From assembly GCA_046331705.1 (NCBI GenBank), contig JAXLQJ010000037.1, forward strand, positions 14,633 through 78,632: a DNA stretch of 64,000 nt, written 5' to 3'. This DNA comes from JADJOY01 sp046331705 [NCBI: bacterium]. Its GTDB lineage: Bacteria; JADJOY01. The notes under the pieces are model-generated. The model did not search any database. It had not been told where the DNA came from and saw only the letters and a program-made list of their open reading frames with translations. The translations under genes were made by a program, and so were the position numbers. Positions within the stretch are counted from its first letter, which is position 1; each line of letters begins with the position of its first letter. Below are positions 16,402-26,569 of the stretch, piece by piece.

Positions 16402-16888
16402 CGTCCCAGCGCTCCACGAGCCCACCGCGCTCGCGATCCCAGCGGAACACGACGAGGCCGGCGCCGAGCGCGCCGAGCATCCCCACGAGCGAGGCCCGGT
16501 TCTTCCAGGGACGCGCCTCGTGGACGTAGACGCGACGCGCGTCGAGGTAGCCGTCGGACCGGAACATGCCCTCGACGCTGATGGTGACGCCGCGGTCGAC
16601 GCCGGCGGGCAGCACACCGTCCGGCGGCCGAACCCGCCCCAGGCCACGGCCGGCGCGCACCACGATCATGCCGTCCTCGATCGCGCGGACCCGCTGGACC
16701 GAGAGCCGCAGTTCCTTGCCGTTCCAGCGCGCCGGATCGGCCAGGCAGGTGGCGAACGTGATCTCGTGCATCGGCCCCGAGAAGGCGAACCACGCCATGA
16801 CGCCGAATAGCGCGACCAGCGCCAGCGCCGCGCGCACGGCGCGGTTCCGGTCGCCGAAGCCGGCGGAGATCCAGGCGGAGGTGGACAT
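16394..16888 (-). CDS. Two-TM protein with OB-fold-like loop
   Basis: 164 residues. Predicted membrane segments at about 19-38 and near the C-terminus (SLVGMLGALGAGLVVF) flank a periplasmic domain of about 90 residues of beta character (WNGKELRLSVQRVRAIEDGMIVV...GVTISVEGMFRSDGYLDARRVYVHE), resembling a nucleic-acid-binding-like or CcmE-type OB fold; that is a guess from strand pattern only. First gene of a two-gene unit with the YdjM-type protein. Not recognised. Confidence 0.55.
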   Translation of the reverse strand: MSTSAWISAGFGDRNRAVRAALALVALFGVMAWFAFSGPMHEITFATCLADPARWNGKELRLSVQRVRAIEDGMIVVRAGRGLGRVRPPDGVLPAGVDRGVTISVEGMFRSDGYLDARRVYVHEARPWKNRASLVGMLGALGAGLVVFRWDRERGGLVERWDDA

Positions 16889-17208
16889 GGGGCGGGTCGC
16901 TCGACGACGCACGCGACGAAACGCCCGAGGATAACAGCAGCTCCCAACGGCCACCGTAGCTCGGCGGCGTCCGTCACGTGGGGACCGGCGCAGCTCGCAC
17001 GCCGATCGAGCGCTGCGTCGCCGCGCGCCGTGACCCGCACCGCGCCTTGACTCCGAATCTCGCCTCCGTACACTGGCCGCCGCCGTCACGGCGCGCGCCG
17101 GGCCTCCCGGGAAGAGCGGATCCCCCCGAGTCGCACGTGCCGGCCGCGGTCGCGCGCGCCGCTCTCGGCGCCATCTCACGCACGCTCGAAGGACGGAGAC
17201 GCACGACG
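16889..17208. other. Intergenic region between divergent genes, holds the tal promoter
   Basis: About 320 bp separating the two-TM protein (minus) from transaldolase (plus). Apart from the putative TTGACT/TACACT promoter and a GGACGGAG ribosome-binding site before tal, I see no gene, repeat or RNA structure. Open frames here are GC-rich and without family features. Confidence 0.5.
17047..17074 (+). promoter_or_regulatory. Putative sigma-70 promoter for transaldolase
   Basis: TTGACT -35, 16-bp spacer, TACACT -10, leaving a leader of roughly 128 nt before the tal ATG. No hairpin of riboswitch type was evident in that leader. Confidence 0.45.
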
Positions 17209-17859
17209 ATGAAGTTCTTTCTCGACACCGCGAACATCGACGAAGTGAAGGAAGGCATCGCCGCTGGCCTGGTCGACGGCATCACCACCAACCCGAGCCT
17301 GGTGGCGAAGGAAGGCAAGCCCTTTCGCGCGGTGGTGGACGAGATCCTGACGCTGGTCGACGGACCGGTGAGCCTGGAGGTCGTCTCCGTCGACGCCGAG
17401 GGCATCGTGAAGGAAGGCCGAGAGCTGGCCGCGATCCACAAGAACGTCGTGGTCAAGGTGCCGCTCATCCCCGAGGGGTTGAAGGCGGTGCGCCAGCTTT
17501 CCAACGAAGGCATCCGCACCAACGTGACGCTGGTCTTCTCGCCGACCCAGGCCTTGCTCGCCGCCAAGGCCGGCGCGTCCTACGTGAGCCCCTTCATCGG
17601 GCGCCTCGACGACATCAGCCAGCAAGGCATGGACATCATCGAGGACATCCGCACCATCTACGACAACTACGACTACGAGACCGAGATCCTGGTGGCCTCG
17701 ATCCGTCACCCGGTCCACATCTTGGACGCGGCCCGGATCGGCGCGGACGTCTCGACGATGCCGTTCAAGGTGATGATGCAGCTGGCCCAGCACCCGCTCA
17801 CGGACATCGGACTCGCCAAGTTCCTGGCCGACTGGAAGAAGGTCCCCAAGGGCGAGTGA
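17209..17859 (+). CDS. tal: Transaldolase (TalC/MipB-like short form)
   Basis: 216 residues, the short decameric transaldolase type. Transfers dihydroxyacetone from sedoheptulose-7-P to glyceraldehyde-3-P in the pentose phosphate pathway. [15 protein letters not shown] at the N-terminus, [14 protein letters not shown], the Schiff-base Lys in [46 protein letters not shown] and [25 protein letters not shown] are all diagnostic. The ATG follows GGACGGAG at a good distance. Single gene, with SirB1-type gene convergent behind it. Confidence 0.97.
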   Translation: MKFFLDTANIDEVKEGIAAGLVDGITTNPSLVAKEGKPFRAVVDEILTLVDGPVSLEVVSVDAEGIVKEGRELAAIHKNVVVKVPLIPEGLKAVRQLSNEGIRTNVTLVFSPTQALLAAKAGASYVSPFIGRLDDISQQGMDIIEDIRTIYDNYDYETEILVASIRHPVHILDAARIGADVSTMPFKVMMQLAQHPLTDIGLAKFLADWKKVPKGE

Positions 17860-17877
17860 GCCGCAAGCTCCGGCGGG

Positions 17878-18720
17878 TCAGTGGATGGTCGGCCGGGCCT
17901 TGGCGCCACGGCGAATGATGTGCTCGATCGCCGCGCGGTCCTCGGCCTCCGGGGTTCCCCGCAAGTAGGCGCGCAAGTCCTGGGCCGCCGCCTCGTGCGA
18001 ACCGAGGCGGTGATAGAGCAAGCCGCGGTCGCGCTTCAGCATCGGGTTCTCGGGCTGGGTCAGCACCAGCCATTCCATCACCTCGAGGGTCTTCATCGCG
18101 TCGCCCCGTCCGGCGTAGACACCCCGCAGGTTGCCCAGCATCCGCGCCAGGATGTCGCGGGTGCTGGCGCGGGCGAGGTAGCGGGAGGGCAGCTGCGTCT
18201 CGGCGCCGCCCATCTGCGCGAGCAGCGCGCGGAGGTCCGCGTCGCTCACGTCGCGGCCTTGGCCGAACGGATCGACCAACACCGACTCGCCAGGCCCGAG
18301 CACGACGCGGACCAGGAAATGCCCGGGGAAGCCCACGCCCTCGAGCGCGAGACCCACCATGCGCCCCAGGGTGATGTAGACGACGGAGAGCGAGATCGGG
18401 ATGCCGAGCCGCCGCGCCAGCACGTCGTTCAGGAAGCTGTTGCGCGGATCGTAGTAATCCTCGGTGTTGCCGCGCAGACCGAGCTCGGCGAAGAGCACGC
18501 GCTCGAGCGCCGCGCGCTGGGCGCGCGGCGCCTCGGTGCTGCCGATGTGGCCGCGCACCCGCGTCGCCAGCGCGGCGAGCTCGCCGACGACCGCGTCCAC
18601 GTCGAGGTCCGGATAGGCCACCAGCGCGATCGACGCGGCCGCGTGGGCGAGGGGAATGTCGTCGTCGGCGCAATCGACCAAGGCCGCGTAGCGCCGGCGC
18701 GGCGTCGACCAGTCGTTCAT
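17878..18720 (-). CDS. SirB1 family protein (transglutaminase-like fold plus TPR)
   Basis: 280 residues. The N-terminal half carries the SirB1 transglutaminase-like segment: NTEDYYDPRNSFLNDVLARRLGIPISLSVVYI and GVGFPGHFLVRV, where the usual catalytic-type His/Asp region is retained. The C-terminal half is a TPR-like pair (VMEWLVLTQPENPMLKRDRGLLYHRLGSHEAAAQDLRAYL). In other bacteria SirB1 homologues sit beside prmC/prfA, but not here. Start either at this ATG or at another ATG three codons upstream; neither has a clear ribosome-binding site. Biochemical function not established. Confidence 0.8.
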   Translation of the reverse strand: MNDWSTPRRRYAALVDCADDDIPLAHAAASIALVAYPDLDVDAVVGELAALATRVRGHIGSTEAPRAQRAALERVLFAELGLRGNTEDYYDPRNSFLNDVLARRLGIPISLSVVYITLGRMVGLALEGVGFPGHFLVRVVLGPGESVLVDPFGQGRDVSDADLRALLAQMGGAETQLPSRYLARASTRDILARMLGNLRGVYAGRGDAMKTLEVMEWLVLTQPENPMLKRDRGLLYHRLGSHEAAAQDLRAYLRGTPEAEDRAAIEHIIRRGAKARPTIH

Positions 18721-18857
18721 GGACGGCATTCTAAACGCAAGCCGCGCGCGCCGTGAGCCTGTCGCGAGCGACGATGGCCCCCGAGCACGCCCGCCGGGAC
18801 GATGGCGGCGCAGCCAGCCGCCGGGTCGCCGCGCTAGGCTCGCGCGCGGAGGCACTC

Positions 18858-19877
18858 ATGAAGATCGACGCCGGCATCGAAACGAATGCGCTCAGCGCGA
18901 TTCCCGAGGTCGCCCGCTTGGCCGAGTCGCTCGGCTTCGACGGGCTCTGGACATCCGAGGCTGGGCACAACCCGTACCTGCCGCTCGCGGTGGCCGCCGT
19001 CCACTCGCACCGAATCGAGCTCGGCACCGCCATCGCCGTGAGCTTCGCGCGCTCGCCGATGGTCACCGCGCAGGTCGCGTGGGACCTCCAGGCCGCGAGC
19101 CAAGGCCGATTCATCCTCGGCCTCGGCACCCAGGTGAAGGGGCACAACGAGCGGCGCTTCTCGGTGCGCTGGGAGTCGCCGGGGCCCAAGCTGCGCGAGG
19201 TGATCCTGTCGCTGCGCGCCATCTGGGACACCTTCCAGAACGGCACACCGCTCGACTTCCGCGGCCAGTTCTACCAGTTCTCGCTGATGACGCCGTTCTT
19301 CAGCGGCGGCCCCATCGAGCACCCGCGCATTCCGATCTACATCGCCGGAGTCAACGAGTACATGTGCCGGCTCGCCGGCGAGCTCTGCGACGGGTTCCAC
19401 GTCCATCCCTTCCACACCACCAAGTACGTGCAGGAATTCGTGAAGCCGTTGGTGGCGGAGGGTGCGGCGAAGGCCGGCCGCGATCCTTCCCAAGTCGCGC
19501 TCACCAGCAGCATCTTCGTGGTGGCGGGCAAGGACGAGGCGGAGCGCGAGCCGATGCGCGCGCTGGTGCGTAACCAGCTCTCGTTCTACGCCTCCACCCG
19601 CACCTACGCGAAGATCCTCGAGACCCACGGATGGCAAGAGATCGGCGAGCGCTTGAGCGCGCTCTCGCGCAGCGGCGGGTGGGCCGACATGCCGGGGCTC
19701 ATCAGCGACGAGATGCTGCGCGAGTGCACCGTGGAAGGGACCTGGGACGAGATTCCGGCGCTGGTGCGGCAGAAGTACGAGGGAGTCCTCGATCGCGTGT
19801 CGCTCTACTGGCCGTTCGTGCCGGGACGCGAGCCCGATGCGTGGTGGCGCCGCTTCGTCGACGTCATCCACCGCTGA
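18858..19877 (+). CDS. F420-dependent luciferase-like (LLM class) oxidoreductase, TIGR03617-like
   Basis: 339 residues. Luciferase-like TIM barrel: LAESLGFDGLWTSEAGHNPYLPLAVAA, IELGTAIAVSFARSPMVTAQVAWDLQAASQGRFILGLGTQVKGHNERRF, which is typical of F420-dependent oxidoreductases of the TIGR03617 group. Substrate unknown. If the assignment holds, the host makes coenzyme F420. The ATG is preceded by GGAGG at 6 nt, one of the best ribosome-binding sites in the window. The 3' end overlaps the convergent YfhO-like gene by 14 nt. Confidence 0.85.
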   Translation: MKIDAGIETNALSAIPEVARLAESLGFDGLWTSEAGHNPYLPLAVAAVHSHRIELGTAIAVSFARSPMVTAQVAWDLQAASQGRFILGLGTQVKGHNERRFSVRWESPGPKLREVILSLRAIWDTFQNGTPLDFRGQFYQFSLMTPFFSGGPIEHPRIPIYIAGVNEYMCRLAGELCDGFHVHPFHTTKYVQEFVKPLVAEGAAKAGRDPSQVALTSSIFVVAGKDEAEREPMRALVRNQLSFYASTRTYAKILETHGWQEIGERLSALSRSGGWADMPGLISDEMLRECTVEGTWDEIPALVRQKYEGVLDRVSLYWPFVPGREPDAWWRRFVDVIHR

Positions 19878-22335
19878 CCCACGCGTCCGCGCCAGCGACG
19901 CGCCGCCGCGGCAGCGAGGCGAGCACGCCGAGAACCAGCAACGCCGCCGCGCTGGTGGCGAGCCCGAGCCATTGGGCGAGCGGCCGGTAGCGGAACTCCA
20001 CCGCGTGCGTTCCCGCGGGCACGACGACCCCCCGTAAGGCCACGTCCACTCTCTGGATCGGCGCCTCGCGGCCGTCGATCGTGGCACCCCAGCCGGGGGC
20101 CGCGTTGTCCGCGAGCCGAAGCAGCGCACCACGGGCGGCGTGGACGTCGAGACGGATGTGCTCGTCGGTCGCGACCGTCCAGGTCACGGATTCCCTCGCG
20201 TTCGCCGCGGCGGGCTCGATGCCGGCGGGGCACGTCGCGCCATCGGCGACCAGCGCGCGCCGGCGCGGCGTGGCGTTGCTCGAACGCAGCCAGTCGAGCG
20301 CCGCCGCGGACGAAGCGACGGTCGAGCACTCGTGGACGAGCGAGGCGCGCGCGAGCGCGTTCTCGTTCGCCCACACCCACGCCTCCTCCGTGGCGCCCGT
20401 GCGCCTCCACCCGTCGCCGACCGGGCGCACGCCCGGCGCGGTGAGGACGCGGCTCACCGCCAGCAGGTCGAGAATCGGCTGCGGCCCCACGCGGGTGTAG
20501 TTGAAGTCGTACGCGTCGCGCCCGAGTGCCAGCGCCAGCCACGCCGCCGGCGTGGTCGGGATGCCGCCTTGCACGGAGAGATGGCCCGTGAGCAGACCGC
20601 GGTGCATGTCGAGCTGACCGATCCGGCTCAGCACGCCGTGCCCGGCGCGAAACGGCTCCGGGAACGGGAAGCTCGCCCCGGGCACGGTGGTGGCGACGCG
20701 CTGCGCGGGCGATGGCGGGCCGAGCGCCACGAGGACGTCGTTCGGCCAGGGCAGGCGCCGCGCCGGCACGGGGACGATCCACGGTCGCGCGAAGCTCACC
20801 AGGTCGAGCGCCGTGAGCCCGGCGAGCATCCAGCCCGCCGCGCCCGCCTGACGCGCGACGCCACACGCGATCACGAGGCCGAGGCCGACCAAGCCGTACG
20901 CACAAGCTCTGGCGAGGGCGCTCGCGGCTGCGTGCCGCGCCTGGTCGAGCGCTGCGGGCGCGAGCGCCCGCAGCGGCTCGTTCGGCGGGAGCGCGCTCTC
21001 CTCGATCTGCGACGTCACCAGCGCGCGAAACCGCTGGTCGGCGCCAGCGGAGCGGGTGAAGACCAACCCGCTCACGAACGCCGCGACCACGACGGCGGCG
21101 AGCCCCGTGCCAGCCCAGAGCCTCCCCCGCGGCTCGGCGAGCCGCTGCTGGATGCGCTCGGCACCGAGCGCCGCGAGCCACGCTCCGGCGAGGATCGAGA
21201 GATGGAGCCAGCGCGCGGGATGCCGGGCACGACCGAAAAGCGGCATCACCTCGCGAAACCAACCGTAGAGCGGGGTCGCGTGCCCGAGCGCGAGCAACAA
21301 TCCCAGGAGCAGCAGCGCACGCAGCGTCCAGCCCTCGCGCGCCGCGCGCCGCGGGACGGCCGAGAACGCGAGCGCCAGCGGCACCAGACCGAAGTAGGGC
21401 GTGACCGCCTCTTGGGTGGGGAAGCCCCAGTAGTGCGAGCCGTCGCCGAAGAAGCGCGGCGCCAGTATCCCGAGAAGCTGGGGAATCGTGAGCCGCGCGC
21501 CGAACGCCGCGAACTCGGGCGAGAGCGCCGCGCCGCGATTGGACGTGGCGAGGAACTCGGCATAGGGGACGACCACCGCTCCCGCGACGCCGATACCGAG
21601 ACCGAGGGCGACGCCCATTCCGGCGATCGCCCGCCAACGCACCCGCGGCGCTCGACGCACCGCGCTCGGCTCCCGGGCGATCCACGCACCCGTGCCGAGA
21701 CCGAAGAGCGCCAGGAAGAGCAGCGTCGAGTACAGGAATTGCGCGTGTCCGGCGAGCACCGCCAGGCCGATCGTCACCGCGGCCCACGCGACCTCGCGCG
21801 GGCTCGGGCCGTCGTCCGAGCGCATCACGCGCAACGATTGACGCAGCACCCACGGACCGAAGGCGCACGTCGCGAGGTGCGGCAGCCCGCCCATCGGCAC
21901 GTGGCCGACGGTCCATCCCGCGACTCCGTAGGCGAGCCCGCCGACGCACGCCGACGCGCTGCCGAGCGCGCGATCGCGAAGCAGCGCGTACATGCCGAGG
22001 CCAGCCCAGGCGAGATGGAGCCACCACGTCAGGTTGAGGGCACGCGGGATCGAGGTCAGCGCGTGAAGCACCGCGACCGGTGGATAGAAGAACTGCGCGA
22101 TCGGCTCGGCGACGAGCGGGAAGCCGCCCACCAGCCCCGCGCACCACGCCGGCCATTCGCCGCGCGCCAACCGCCCGTACGCCCAGCTCCTCCAGAAGAA
22201 CTTCTCCTGGAGCGTGTCGAAACCGTAGATCGGATCGGCCCCCCACAGGTGCGGCGCCAGCACCGCTCCCGCGGCAGCGACGATCAGCAGCGGGCCCGCC
22301 CAGGCGCGAAGGCGCGAAGTCGGGGACGGAAGCAC
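19864..22335 (-). CDS. YfhO-like polytopic membrane protein
   Basis: 823 residues, about 12-14 hydrophobic segments and a large C-terminal periplasmic beta domain. The N-terminal loop DPIYGFDTLQEKFFWRSWAYGRLARGEWPAWCAGLVGGFPLVAEP matches the YfhO family layout (acidic/aromatic loop before W.P). YfhO of Gram-positives is implicated in glycosylation of lipoteichoic acid; the fold is of GT-C type. C-terminal GWGATIDGREAPIQRVDVALRGVVVPAGTHAVEFRYRP is the typical terminal module. A second relative begins at the right edge of the window. Donor and acceptor unknown. Confidence 0.78.
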   Translation of the reverse strand: MLPSPTSRLRAWAGPLLIVAAAGAVLAPHLWGADPIYGFDTLQEKFFWRSWAYGRLARGEWPAWCAGLVGGFPLVAEPIAQFFYPPVAVLHALTSIPRALNLTWWLHLAWAGLGMYALLRDRALGSASACVGGLAYGVAGWTVGHVPMGGLPHLATCAFGPWVLRQSLRVMRSDDGPSPREVAWAAVTIGLAVLAGHAQFLYSTLLFLALFGLGTGAWIAREPSAVRRAPRVRWRAIAGMGVALGLGIGVAGAVVVPYAEFLATSNRGAALSPEFAAFGARLTIPQLLGILAPRFFGDGSHYWGFPTQEAVTPYFGLVPLALAFSAVPRRAAREGWTLRALLLLGLLLALGHATPLYGWFREVMPLFGRARHPARWLHLSILAGAWLAALGAERIQQRLAEPRGRLWAGTGLAAVVVAAFVSGLVFTRSAGADQRFRALVTSQIEESALPPNEPLRALAPAALDQARHAAASALARACAYGLVGLGLVIACGVARQAGAAGWMLAGLTALDLVSFARPWIVPVPARRLPWPNDVLVALGPPSPAQRVATTVPGASFPFPEPFRAGHGVLSRIGQLDMHRGLLTGHLSVQGGIPTTPAAWLALALGRDAYDFNYTRVGPQPILDLLAVSRVLTAPGVRPVGDGWRRTGATEEAWVWANENALARASLVHECSTVASSAAALDWLRSSNATPRRRALVADGATCPAGIEPAAANARESVTWTVATDEHIRLDVHAARGALLRLADNAAPGWGATIDGREAPIQRVDVALRGVVVPAGTHAVEFRYRPLAQWLGLATSAAALLVLGVLASLPRRRVAGADAWVSGG

Positions 22336-22485
22336 GAGTCGGATGGGGGCGGGACGAGGTGGCGCGCGATGGTGCGGCGCGGGTGACGGGTGCGGCGCGG
22401 CTCGATGCTATCGTCCGGGCCCGAACCCGCAAAGCCGACGCGGCGACCTTCCGTCGCGCGCGTGGCGAACCGAGGACGAGCACGC

Positions 22486-22986
<501 letters not shown>

Positions 22987-23894
22987 GGGAGTCTGCTTCC
23001 ACTCGTCGCGATCCGGCCGCGTTCGCCAGCACACCAGCTCGCGGCGTGCGCTGGCGTGACGCAGCCAGCGCGTGAGCGTCCCCGGCCGTGCGCGCCGGAT
23101 GCCGCGGCCGAGCGTGTACTCGAACCCCAGCCACATCTGCAGGTGACGATGGAAGCTGGCGAGCCGCTCGCCGCCGGGTCCTGCCCAGCCTGCCGGCGGC
23201 ACCCAACCGAAGCCTTCCGCGAACGCTCCGCGCGCCGCGCACTCGACCGCACCGACTCGCGCGCCAGCTCGTGATTGGACGAGATAGGCGTGACCGCGGG
23301 GCGCGAGCACGCGATGGATCTCCGCGAGCTCGGCGACCAGCGCGGGCTCAGTGGTGCCGGCGATGCTGCCGTCCACGAGGTCGATGCTGCCGCTCGCGAG
23401 CGGCAGCGCGGCGGGGTCGACCAGCGCCACCAGCGCGTGGCGGGATGTAGTCCCGCCGCGCAGGCGCGCGGGCGACGTCGCCAGCAACACCGAGCGCGCG
23501 AAGCAATCCTCGAGGCCGAGCGGCACCCGGGGATCCGCAGGGTCGAGCCACGCGACGACGCCCTGGCGGGGCAGCTCGCCATGAACCGCGCGGAGCGCGC
23601 TCCAAAGCCGCGCCGCGTGCGTCGCGTCCCCGCGCGTGGCGGCATCCGCCGACGCCGCGGACGAGCGAGCGGTCGCGGCGCGAGCGAGGTCGCCACGCAG
23701 ATCCCACGCCTCGAGCTCGGCGAGCCAAGGATGGCTCGTGCGGCACGGCGCACATCGCAGCGCCCCCCCGGCGGGGGTGAGCGTGCCCTTGCACTGCGGG
23801 CAGCGCACCAGCTCGGAATCCACGGGGATCATCGCGCCCGCCCCGCGCGGCGGCGACGAGCCGCACCTGGCGCGGTCGAGTAGCTTTGGGCGCG

Positions 23895-25187
23895 ATGCTG
23901 GAAGATCCGCACGCAGGAATCGCGCTGCCCGTCGACGCGTTCGGGTGCTGGGCGCGGATGTTCGCGCTGCCAGGGCTCAGCGACGCGCTGGTCTTCGCGT
24001 TCACGATGGAAGGAAAGCTGGACCTCGCGCGCCTCGCCGAGGCGCTGCGTCGGGCCGTGACGCTCCATCATCCGGTGGCCAGCGCGCGCCTCGAGCGCTT
24101 CGGTGGGCTCTTCTATCATTGGCGCTGTCGACCGTTTCACGCCGAGCACTACCTGCGCGGGCCGTACCGCGCGCCGCGACGCTTCGATCTCGCGCACGAG
24201 CCGCCGCTGCGGGTCCACGTGGCCGACGACTCGCTGGCGTTCGAGATGAGCCACGTCGCGTTCGATGCGATCGGGTTCGCGCGCGTGGTGCGCACGGTGC
24301 TCGCCCAGTATGCCGCGTTTCCGACGCTGCTCGAGCCGCGCTTCGACGAGATCGCGATCCGACGCGAGCGCGCGCTCTTCGCGCCCCGGCCACGCGGCGT
24401 GGAGCGCAACCCGGGACGGCGGTTCGTCGATCCGATCCGCGGCGCCGTGATCGCGCGCCGCAACGATTCGATCGTGGCCACCGCGGGCGAAGGGGGGCAG
24501 GGGACCCTCCACCATCACCTCACGCTTGCGCTCGCTCCGTTGCGCGCCGCCGCACACGCCCGCGGCGTGACCCTCAACGATTGGCTGGGCGCGGGTTGCC
24601 TCGCGGCCTTCGCGGAATGGAATCGGCGCCACGGCGCGCGCGGGCGCTTCGCGTCCGTCGACCTGCCCGCCAATTTGCGACCCGCGGAGCGCGCGAGCTG
24701 GGTCGCCGCGAACGTCACCGGGACCCTGACCGTGAATCTCGACCTGGGCGACGGCACGGACGCGCCCACGTTCGATGGAGTGCTTCGCGCCTTCCACGAC
24801 GAGATGGCGCGGGCGAAGGCGGAGCAGCGCGCGTGGTCGATGGCGCCGCGCTGGCCGGTGCGCGATCACCCCACGCTGGTCTCGGTGTGGCTGGCGCGGG
24901 CGCTGACGGCGCTCGTCGCGCGTCCACTCGTGGCGCTCGGCCCGACGCTCTTGCTGTCGAACTTCGGCGCCCTCGACGGCCTGACCGGCACCTTCGGCGA
25001 CCTCGGGCTCACGCAGCTACGCGTCGAGGGCAGCGCCTACCCGATCTGGACGGTGAACGCCGTCAGCCCGGCGGACCACACGCTGGTGCTTTCCTTTTGC
25101 GTGCGGAAGAGCCATTTCTCCGCGGATTCGCTCGCGGCGTTCGCGAGCCTCACGCAGGAACGGATTCTCGCGGCATGCAAGTCCTGA
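23895..25187 (+). CDS. Condensation-domain/WS-DGAT-like acyltransferase (first of pair)
   Basis: 430 residues of the CoA-dependent acyltransferase fold used by NRPS condensation domains and wax ester synthase/DGAT. The expected HHxxxD appears as SHVAFDAIG at about residue 120: the second, catalytic His and the Asp remain but the first His is Ser. Two-lobe architecture, with ALGPTLLLSNFGALDG in the second lobe (the N.G.LLSNFG motif of this superfamily). It starts the operon and overlaps the next gene by 13 nt. Substrates unknown; fatty acyl transfer to a lipid or sugar is likely given the following lipid A-type acyltransferase. The start has only a weak ribosome-binding site. Confidence 0.68.
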   Translation: MLEDPHAGIALPVDAFGCWARMFALPGLSDALVFAFTMEGKLDLARLAEALRRAVTLHHPVASARLERFGGLFYHWRCRPFHAEHYLRGPYRAPRRFDLAHEPPLRVHVADDSLAFEMSHVAFDAIGFARVVRTVLAQYAAFPTLLEPRFDEIAIRRERALFAPRPRGVERNPGRRFVDPIRGAVIARRNDSIVATAGEGGQGTLHHHLTLALAPLRAAAHARGVTLNDWLGAGCLAAFAEWNRRHGARGRFASVDLPANLRPAERASWVAANVTGTLTVNLDLGDGTDAPTFDGVLRAFHDEMARAKAEQRAWSMAPRWPVRDHPTLVSVWLARALTALVARPLVALGPTLLLSNFGALDGLTGTFGDLGLTQLRVEGSAYPIWTVNAVSPADHTLVLSFCVRKSHFSADSLAAFASLTQERILAACKS

Positions 25188-26569
25188 GTCTGATCGAGCG
25201 GTTCTTCCTCGCCGCCCACGACGCTGGTCTCGGCCTTGGCGCGGGGTTCGTGGTGGGGGTGGGCGGGCGGGTGCCGCGGGCGCTGATCCGCGACGCGTGG
25301 ACCATCCTCGGCGACCGCTATCCGATCGTGCGCTCGGTGCTGGTGCGACGCCGCTGGCGCGAGCACGGCTGGTCGGGATTCGCGTGGAAGGAAGTGTTCG
25401 ACGCGGACTTCGGGCCGCTCTTCGTGACCGAGAGCGAGGACGCGGCGCGCTCGGGCGAGCCGCTGGCGACGCGCCTCGATCGGGCGCTCGAGATCTACGG
25501 CAACCTGAACGTCGACATCGATCGCCAGCCGCCGGCGCAGCTGGTGGTGTTCGAGGCGGCGAGCGGCGAGACCGCGCTGGTGATCCGGATCCATCACGCC
25601 GGGCTCGACGGGATCGGGCTCGCGGTGCTGTCGCAGGATTTCGCGGAGATCCTCGACGACCTGGCGCGCGGCGAACGCCCCAGCCGCGCGCAGCTCGCGA
25701 TCGCGCCGCGGGGCATGGGCCGCTATTTCTGGGCCGTCGGCGTGCGCGGGATGGTCGCGGCCTGGATCGCTCGGGCGCGTGTGAACCGCTGGAATCGCCC
25801 GCGCGCGAACGATGCGCTGCCGGTGACGTGGCACGATCGGCGGCCCGTGACCGCGAGCGTGAAGCGGGTGATCCCGAGCGAGCGCTTCGACGCGATGCGG
25901 GCAGCCGCCAAGACGAACGGGCTCTCGTTCAACGACGTGGTGCTGGCGGCGGTGGCGCGGGCCTGCGTGGCGTTCGCCGCCGCACGCGGCGTGCGCATGC
26001 GCAAGGTGACGATCTCGGTGCCGATGAACCTGCGCGCGTATCGCAGACTCGATCCCCGCGAGAGCGTCGCCAACCAGGGGATCGCCGTCGAGATCCACGT
26101 CGGCGCGCGCTGGCTCGACGATCGCGACGAGCTGCTGCACGCGATCCGAGCCCAGACGCGTGCCTACAAGGCCACTCCGCTGCCGCTGGTGACGCTGGCG
26201 CGCTCGCTCTTCCTGTTCGGCTTGCCGTATCCGTGGGTGGTGCGCTCGATGCGCGCGATGTTGCGGCGCGCGCAGGTGCCGAGGACCGCGCCCACGCTCA
26301 CGGTGAGCAACGTCGGCCCGATCTGGCGGCGTCCGGACGGCAGCACCATCGACCGCATCGCCGGCTGTCCCGTGGTCTACACGCGACACGTGTACCAGAG
26401 CGGCTATCCGATGCCCGGCACCCTCGCGCTCTACACCTATCGGAACGAAGTGCAGATGGAGATGAGCTTCGCCGCGGGTGGCCTCGAGCGGGCCGACGCC
26501 GACGAGCTTCTGGGCCGGGTGCGCAGCGAGCTGTTCGCGGTTCTCGCGCTCGAGGACGCCGATGGCTGA
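25175..26569 (+). CDS. Condensation-domain/WS-DGAT-like acyltransferase (second of pair)
   Basis: 464 residues, same fold as the preceding gene but with a complete HHxxxDG motif in RIHHAGLDGIG at about residue 135-145. TISVPMNLRAYRRLDPRESVANQGI matches the mid-protein segment of WS/DGAT and PapA-type acyltransferases, and PTLTVSNVGPIWRRP the second-lobe 'SN.G' motif. Likely a cytosolic, membrane-associated enzyme that uses acyl-CoA or acyl-ACP. Start overlaps the first paralogue and its stop overlaps the LpxL-like start by 8 nt, so the three are translated as one coupled unit. Confidence 0.72.
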   Translation: MQVLSLIERFFLAAHDAGLGLGAGFVVGVGGRVPRALIRDAWTILGDRYPIVRSVLVRRRWREHGWSGFAWKEVFDADFGPLFVTESEDAARSGEPLATRLDRALEIYGNLNVDIDRQPPAQLVVFEAASGETALVIRIHHAGLDGIGLAVLSQDFAEILDDLARGERPSRAQLAIAPRGMGRYFWAVGVRGMVAAWIARARVNRWNRPRANDALPVTWHDRRPVTASVKRVIPSERFDAMRAAAKTNGLSFNDVVLAAVARACVAFAAARGVRMRKVTISVPMNLRAYRRLDPRESVANQGIAVEIHVGARWLDDRDELLHAIRAQTRAYKATPLPLVTLARSLFLFGLPYPWVVRSMRAMLRRAQVPRTAPTLTVSNVGPIWRRPDGSTIDRIAGCPVVYTRHVYQSGYPMPGTLALYTYRNEVQMEMSFAAGGLERADADELLGRVRSELFAVLALEDADG

